Of a stretch of DNA of 10,443 nucleotides, positions 6,963-10,443 are shown one piece after another. The first letter of the stretch is position 1; the number at the start of each line of letters is the position of its first letter. Position numbers and translations under genes: made by a program. The stretch is taken from contig CANQZS010000044.1 in NCBI GenBank assembly GCA_947628385.1, forward strand, positions 1 to 10,443. Direction: 5' to 3'. The notes under the pieces are model-generated. The model was not told the DNA's origin. It worked only from the letters and a program-made list of their open reading frames with translations, and did no database searches. The stretch comes from an uncultured Clostridia bacterium. GTDB lineage: Bacteria; Bacillota; Clostridia; Oscillospirales; Ruminococcaceae.

Positions 6963-7019
6963 TGTCTGATCTCCTTTACAATAAAAAGCGTTTGCGGAAC
7001 TTTATTTTTTATGGCGACG

Positions 7020-7802
7020 TCACGCCGGAATAGCCATCATAAGATCTTCAAGGGCTTCAAGCCATTTATCAAGGTATCCGTCCATAAAATCCGATATAGG
7101 GATCGCCGTCAGGAACAGCATAAGGAATCCGAACGCCACCTTCATCTGGATATTTACGACCATTATCTGTATCTGCGGAACGGATTTCATAAGAACTCCC
7201 ACGCAGAATTCCATTATCAGCTCCGCCGCGATTATCGGCATTGCAAGCTTTATTACCATTGCCAGAAGAACCGAAAAATACACCGCGATATTATATCCCA
7301 GATCCGGAGAAAATCCTCCTCCGCCCAGCGGGATAATATCAAATGACGTCACAAAAAGCTTTATATAAGACATATGGGAATTCGTCACAAAGAAATACAG
7401 ATAAAGCATAAAGCTCAGGAACGATCCCATTATCGACATCTGTATCCGCGTTTCCGGATCAAAGACCTTAGCCATGCCAAGACCCGACTGCATATCCATT
7501 ACCTCGCCCGCGACCTGCACCGTAAGGAAAAACAGATCCGAAATGAAGCCTATCACGACCCCGATAAAGCTTTCCCTTAGTATCAGCATCAGGTAAACGC
7601 CTGCCTGAGTGCCGCTGTCAATAGGCTCCGGCTGTATCGTAAGTACCACAATATATGTAATGAATATCGAGATCCCTACTTTAGCTATCGTCGGTATGTT
7701 CCGTCTTGAAAGGATCGGGTTGAATATGAATATCCCCAGTATTCTTGCAAAAACCAGCAGATCAGTCTCCAGACTGCTGTACAGGAATGTAAAGAGATCC
7801 AA
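7020..7802 (-). CDS. fliR: Flagellar export gate protein FliR
   Basis: FliR (260 aa) is one of the three proteins of the FliP5-FliQ4-FliR1 export-gate complex in the inner membrane. It is strongly hydrophobic throughout. FARILGIFIFNPILSRRNIP (about residues 18-37) is the family's N-terminal motif. The region MQSGLGMAKVFDPETRIQMS (about 104-123) and the end (FLTAIPISDFMDGYLDKW) also match. Length is normal. No ATG is near the start; translation begins at TTG 7802, supported by AAAGGAG six to seven bases upstream and by the expected N-terminal sequence. The 75-base gap after fliQ contains repeated complementary octamers that could mask this ribosome-binding site. The neighbours fliP and fliQ upstream and flhB downstream are the usual order. 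Confidence 0.96.
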   Translation of the reverse strand: MDLFTFLYSSLETDLLVFARILGIFIFNPILSRRNIPTIAKVGISIFITYIVVLTIQPEPIDSGTQAGVYLMLILRESFIGVVIGFISDLFFLTVQVAGEVMDMQSGLGMAKVFDPETRIQMSIMGSFLSFMLYLYFFVTNSHMSYIKLFVTSFDIIPLGGGGFSPDLGYNIAVYFSVLLAMVIKLAMPIIAAELIMEFCVGVLMKSVPQIQIMVVNIQMKVAFGFLMLFLTAIPISDFMDGYLDKWLEALEDLMMAIPA

Positions 7803-7812
7803 GGTCCGCTCC

Positions 7813-7863
7813 TTTCCGCACTTTCAGCCGTTTTGCGGAATACTCCGGCAGCTTCTGCGGAAA
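7813..7863 (-). promoter_or_regulatory. Complementary repeats around the fliR ribosome-binding site
   Basis: The minus-strand RNA has TTTCCGCA at 7863-7856, TTCCGCA at 7840-7834 and TGCGGAAA at 7820-7813. The last overlaps the AAAGGAG ribosome-binding site of fliR. Either upstream copy could pair with it (8 bp or 7 bp), so two mutually exclusive hairpins could cover the site before the weak TTG start. This could lower FliR synthesis relative to FliQ, which the gate contains in more copies. The complementarity is seen; regulation is inferred. Confidence 0.35.
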
Positions 7864-7877
7864 CAGCAGCCTGCCGC

Positions 7878-8159
7878 TCATATCACCGTCTGACGGCTTA
7901 TACTGTTTATAATATCGAATATCCTGATAACAAATTCATTGCATGAGCTTATCATCATCGGCGCCATAAGCAGCAGCAGAACTACGATCGTAAGCGCTTT
8001 CGGAACGAATGTCAGCGTTTGCTCATGCACCTGAGTTGCCGCTTGAAGTATAGCAATGACCAATCCGACTATCATGCTTATAAGGAGCAGCGGCCCCGCA
8101 AGCCTTATAGAAAGTATAAGCGCCTCTCTGAATATCTGGAGCACCAGCTCCTCCGTCAT
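7878..8159 (-). CDS. fliQ: Flagellar export gate protein FliQ
   Basis: FliQ (93 aa) is a small inner-membrane subunit of the FliPQR export gate. It has two hydrophobic hairpin helices, about residues 15-38 and 53-75. Between them is ILQAATQVHEQTLTFVPK (about 36-53), the most diagnostic FliQ motif. The length is that of the family (about 89-93). The ATG at 8159 has a strong AGAGGAGG ribosome-binding site 9 bases upstream, stronger than that of fliR. It sits 35 bases after fliP and 75 bases before fliR. Confidence 0.97.
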   Translation of the reverse strand: MTEELVLQIFREALILSIRLAGPLLLISMIVGLVIAILQAATQVHEQTLTFVPKALTIVVLLLLMAPMMISSCNEFVIRIFDIINSISRQTVI

Positions 8160-8194
8160 ATCGGTCCGCCTCCTCTGCGGGATCTTTTTTCAGA

Positions 8195-9133
8195 CTATGT
8201 ATAGAATCCTGTTACCAATGATTCTATAAGAAGCGTCCAGCCGTCGCACATAATAAACAGCAGCAGCTTAAACGGCACCGACACCGTAGTCGGCGGCAGC
8301 ATCATCATACCCATTGACATGAGCAGTGTTGATACTACAATATCTATGATAAGAAATGGGATATAAAGCAGAAAACCTATTTCAAATCCCACTTTTATCT
8401 CGCTTAATATAAATGCGGGAACGACCATCGTAAAGCTGATCTCTTCCAGAAATTCCTCTTCTGTTTCCGCTTCGACCTCCGTACCCGTAAGCCCCATGAA
8501 AAAATTCATCGAATCGTTGCTTGTATTCTTTAGCATCCACCTCTTTAGCGGTACCGACGCCGCCTGCACCGCCTCCACTGAGGTGTACTCTCCGTTTTTA
8601 TATGGAACATATGCCGTCTCGTTCATTTCACTTATGACCGGAGACATTATGAAAAGCGTAAGGAAAAGAGCAAGACCTATCATCACCTGATTCGGCGGTG
8701 TCTGCTGAACGCCCATTGCGTTTCTCAGAAGAGAAAAGGAAATAATGATCCTTGTAAAGCACGTCAGCATGACTAGGATCGACGGCGCCAGTGACAATAT
8801 CGTTATCAGAAGAATAAGGTCTATCGTCGTTGAGCTTTCGTTTATATTTAACTGATCGAGCAGTCCCTCAGCCGAAGGCTCGCTGTCCGTGAGAGGCTCC
8901 TCATACGGAAGAGCCGTAGTTGTCACCGATACCTGCTCCGTATCCTCCGGATCCCATATCGGATCCGTCTGAGGAAGTGTTGTCTCGATGTTTGGTATTG
9001 TCGTAACTATTCCCGTGACCTCGCCGTCCATAGAAGCATAGACCGTCATATCCGGAAATGAAGTGGCTATCGCCGCGGCAGCCGCTATACCGGCAAAAGC
9101 TCCGGCAAGCCTTTTAAAAATCATCTTTTTCAT
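8195..9133 (-). CDS. fliP: Flagellar export gate protein FliP
   Basis: FliP is the main subunit of the FliPQR export gate; five copies form the channel in the inner membrane. An open frame extends to 9196, but the ATG at 9133 is preferred (312 aa): AGAGG lies 9 bases upstream, and it gives a proper Sec signal (KKMIFKR, then an Ala-rich hydrophobic stretch, with a likely cut near VYAS, residue 34). FliP normally has a signal peptide. Both family signatures are clear: LTCFTRIIISFSLLRNAMGV (about 123-142) followed by QQTPPNQV, and PAFILSEIKVGFEIGFL (about 239-255) followed by PFLIIDIVVSTLLMSMGMMM. Between signal and core lie about 65 residues rich in Thr, Pro, Asp and Glu, longer than in the textbook protein. 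It overlaps fliO by 20 bases and precedes fliQ by 35. Confidence 0.96.
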   Translation of the reverse strand: MKKMIFKRLAGAFAGIAAAAAIATSFPDMTVYASMDGEVTGIVTTIPNIETTLPQTDPIWDPEDTEQVSVTTTALPYEEPLTDSEPSAEGLLDQLNINESSTTIDLILLITILSLAPSILVMLTCFTRIIISFSLLRNAMGVQQTPPNQVMIGLALFLTLFIMSPVISEMNETAYVPYKNGEYTSVEAVQAASVPLKRWMLKNTSNDSMNFFMGLTGTEVEAETEEEFLEEISFTMVVPAFILSEIKVGFEIGFLLYIPFLIIDIVVSTLLMSMGMMMLPPTTVSVPFKLLLFIMCDGWTLLIESLVTGFYT

Positions 9134-9527
9134 TCCGAAATTCCTCTTTTGCCTCTGAGCTGTCCGGATCCTCCGAAGCGATATTTTTTTCCGCAAAAGC
9201 CTTTTTCAGGCTTTTCATGAATCCCGATTCCGTGCGGATCGCATTTGTATCCTCCGTTTCAAGATCGTTTTCGTCGAGATCGCATATTTTATTTATCGAA
9301 TTTTGCGTAACTCCCAGCAGCATGAATTTATTCCCCACCGAAATTATCATAAGCTGCTTATCCTGAGCGATACCCACACATTCGATTATCCTTACAGATC
9401 TTTGTCCTCCGCCGAAGCTGCCGGAATTGAACCTTTTATTGAGCCATTTCGCTGCAAAATACGTCAGGAAAATAAGCCCGATTATCCCGAGCAGCGCGCA
9501 GATAACAGTAAAAACCTCGCCGATCAT
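9114..9527 (-). CDS. fliO: Flagellar biosynthesis protein FliO
   Basis: FliO (137 aa) is a small bitopic membrane protein that helps FliP assemble in the export gate. It has one N-terminal membrane segment (about residues 4-26), then the basic KWLNKRF stretch and a small cytoplasmic domain with RSVRIIECVGIAQDKQLMII (about 43-62) and KFMLLGVT, typical of FliO. The acidic C-terminal tail is variable in the family. The sequence family is weakly conserved, but the place between cheY and fliP settles the call. The ATG at 9527 has no clear ribosome-binding site and lies 9 bases after the cheY stop, so translation is probably coupled to cheY. Its end overlaps the fliP start by 20 bases. Confidence 0.9.
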   Translation of the reverse strand: MIGEVFTVICALLGIIGLIFLTYFAAKWLNKRFNSGSFGGGQRSVRIIECVGIAQDKQLMIISVGNKFMLLGVTQNSINKICDLDENDLETEDTNAIRTESGFMKSLKKAFAEKNIASEDPDSSEAKEEFRNEKDDF

Positions 9528-9536
9528 TGTCTGCTG

Positions 9537-9899
9537 TTATCCGAGGACCTTCTGAACGGTCTGGAGGATCCTGTCCGCCTTGAAAGGCTTTACTATGAAA
9601 TCCAGAGCGCCGAGCTTGATAGCCTCAACTACCATAGCCTCCTGACCCATAGCCGAGCACATTACTATCTTTGCGCCCGGGTCGGAAGCCTTAATATCTC
9701 TCAGTGCTTCGATACCGGTTTTATTCGGCATTGTAATATCCATTATTACCAGATCAGGCTTTTCGGAAGCGTATGTATTGCAGGCGATCTCGCCGTCCGC
9801 CGCTTCGATTATGTTGGTATAACCGTTCTTTGTAAGAGCGTCCTTGATCATCATTCTCATAAATGCAGCGTCGTCTACAAGCATGATTTTCTTATCCAT
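9537..9899 (-). CDS. cheY: Chemotaxis response regulator CheY
   Basis: CheY (120 aa) is a single-domain receiver that is phosphorylated by CheA and binds the flagellar switch. All receiver residues are present: acidic pair D9-D10, phosphoryl acceptor D54 in VIMDITMP, switch Ser82 in MCSAMGQ and Lys104 in IVKPF. No output domain follows. The small size and the place between fliY and fliO are as in Bacillus and clostridia, where CheY-P is made next to its target and its phosphatases (FliY, CheC). The ATG at 9899 follows GGAG with about 9 bases of spacing. A 98-base gap with a small hairpin separates it from fliY. No CheA is in the window. Confidence 0.97.
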   Translation of the reverse strand: MDKKIMLVDDAAFMRMMIKDALTKNGYTNIIEAADGEIACNTYASEKPDLVIMDITMPNKTGIEALRDIKASDPGAKIVMCSAMGQEAMVVEAIKLGALDFIVKPFKADRILQTVQKVLG

Positions 9900-9949
9900 A
9901 ATAAATACTCCGTTTCTCCGCCTGAAAAATAATTATTTTGTTCGCTGAT

Positions 9950-9967
9950 GCGGTCGGCGGGGACCGC
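9950..9967 (-). promoter_or_regulatory. Small hairpin in the fliY-cheY gap
   Basis: GCGGTC at 9950-9955 and GACCGC at 9962-9967 form a 6-bp GC-rich stem with a 6-base loop inside the 98-base gap between fliY and cheY. On the minus strand it is followed about 15 bases later by an A/T-rich palindromic stretch (about 9926-9939), not by an immediate T tract. It could slow polymerase or stabilise the mRNA, and is too weak to call a terminator. Confidence 0.3.
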
Positions 9968-9997
9968 GATATTGATATTATACGTTGCTTTCTTGAT

Positions 9998-10443
9998 CTA
10001 TTGGTTATTGCTGCCTATGGAATCAAGCAGCTTTGATTTTATTATCTCCGTGATCCTTACCGCGAAATTATCGTCTATAACGACCACGTCTCCCTTGGCG
10101 ATAAGGTTGCCGTTTACGATTATATCCACCGGAGCGCCTGCCTGTCTTTCAAGCTCGATTATCGTTCCTTGGGTGAATTCGAGTATTTCCTTTACTTTCT
10201 TTACAGCCGAGCCGATCTCCACCGTAACGTTAAGGGGAACGTTCATCAGCAGATTGAGGTTATCGTTCTGCTCCTGAGTAAGAGCGGCGTTCTGATATGT
10301 GCCGAAGCTTTGCAGCTGAACGGGCTGGATATTGAGCGCCTGCTGAGGCATCTGCTGCTGATAAGCCTGATATGGCGGATATGGCTGCTGGTACTGTCCC
10401 TGATACATTCCCTGACCTTGCCGAGGAGGATACATTCCCTGTC
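9998..10443 (-). CDS. fliY: Flagellar motor switch protein FliY/FliN, C-terminal part
   Basis: This is the C-terminal end of a flagellar switch (C-ring) protein; the frame is open to the right window edge, so the true start is not visible. The visible part starts with a low-complexity linker rich in Gln, Tyr, Pro and Met, repeating QGMY/QGQY motifs (positions about 10330-10440). A SpoA/FliN domain (about 10260-10040) follows with LNLLMNVPLNVTVEIG and AKGDVVVIDDNFAVRI, the FliN signature. A CheC-like phosphatase part upstream would make it FliY; a short protein would be FliN. The linker, and a cheY and cheC in the same operon, favour FliY, but the deciding half is outside the window. Starting at the Met at 10435 would leave a 145-aa protein, but codons before it are open and in the same Gln/Gly-rich style. 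Confidence 0.85.
   Translation of the reverse strand, partial: QGMYPPRQGQGMYQGQYQQPYPPYQAYQQQMPQQALNIQPVQLQSFGTYQNAALTQEQNDNLNLLMNVPLNVTVEIGSAVKKVKEILEFTQGTIIELERQAGAPVDIIVNGNLIAKGDVVVIDDNFAVRITEIIKSKLLDSIGSNNQ

Noticed and set aside
6963..7019. Possible promoter or terminator between fliR and flhB
   Set aside because: The gap is A/T rich, but the only pairing (AAAG with CTTT) is weak, and no -35/-10 pair stood out. It is better read as a plain spacer with the flhB ribosome-binding site.
9134..9196. Extended fliP start at 9196, adding 21 residues
   Set aside because: The extra residues are highly basic and lie ahead of a proper signal peptide. The ATG at 9133 has a good ribosome-binding site, so the longer start is unlikely.
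9303..9932. A 209-codon open frame on the plus strand
   Set aside because: It is antisense to fliO and cheY, both firmly identified, and shows no family motif.
1..10443. CRISPR array, tRNA/rRNA gene, insertion sequence or prophage
   Set aside because: No regularly spaced repeats, no tRNA-like cloverleaf and no transposase, integrase or phage gene was seen. The window is an uninterrupted motility operon.

Overview
The window is a single block of flagellar assembly and chemotaxis genes. Every convincing gene lies on the minus strand, so transcription runs from position 10443 down to about 90. The gene content points to a motile member of the Bacillota, most likely class Clostridia. The evidence is a FliY/FliN-type switch protein with a Q/Y/P-rich linker, a stand-alone CheY next to fliO, a SigD/FliA-type sigma factor inside the cluster, paired rod/hook genes after it (the Bacillus flhO-flhP or clostridial flgG1-flgG arrangement), and a cheC-cheD pair. 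Together these are typical of Gram-positive motility operons. Genus cannot be fixed from the sequence alone.

In transcription order the window holds: the C-terminal end of fliY/fliN (cut by the right edge), cheY, fliO, fliP, fliQ, fliR, flhB, flhA, the sigma factor sigD/fliA, two FlgF/FlgG-family rod genes, cheC and cheD. Neighbouring genes overlap or lie 9 to 98 bases apart, and I see no convincing internal promoter, so this looks like the 3' half of one long fla/che operon. Past cheD are a short tandem-repeat tract (about 179-241), small hairpins, and a 14-bp perfect stem flanked by T tracts (88-118), which is the best candidate for the operon terminator. Two more inverted repeats lie at the left edge (1-60).

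FliO assists assembly of the FliP/FliQ/FliR export gate. FlhA and FlhB complete the type III export apparatus, with FlhB carrying the NPTH self-cleavage site. The exported rod proteins FlgF/FlgG are made from the same operon. SigD would switch on late genes such as flagellin. CheY-P acts on the FliM/FliY switch, CheC removes the phosphate from CheY-P, and CheD deamidates receptors and binds CheC.

No undescribed system stands out; the window is an ordinary, well-preserved motility operon. Points worth a second look are the absence of flhF/flhG between flhA and sigD, an acidic Thr-rich extension after the FliP signal peptide, a possible 13-codon leader peptide coupled to flhA, complementary repeats around the fliR ribosome-binding site, the alternative start of sigD, and heptamer repeats abutting the cheD stop codon.
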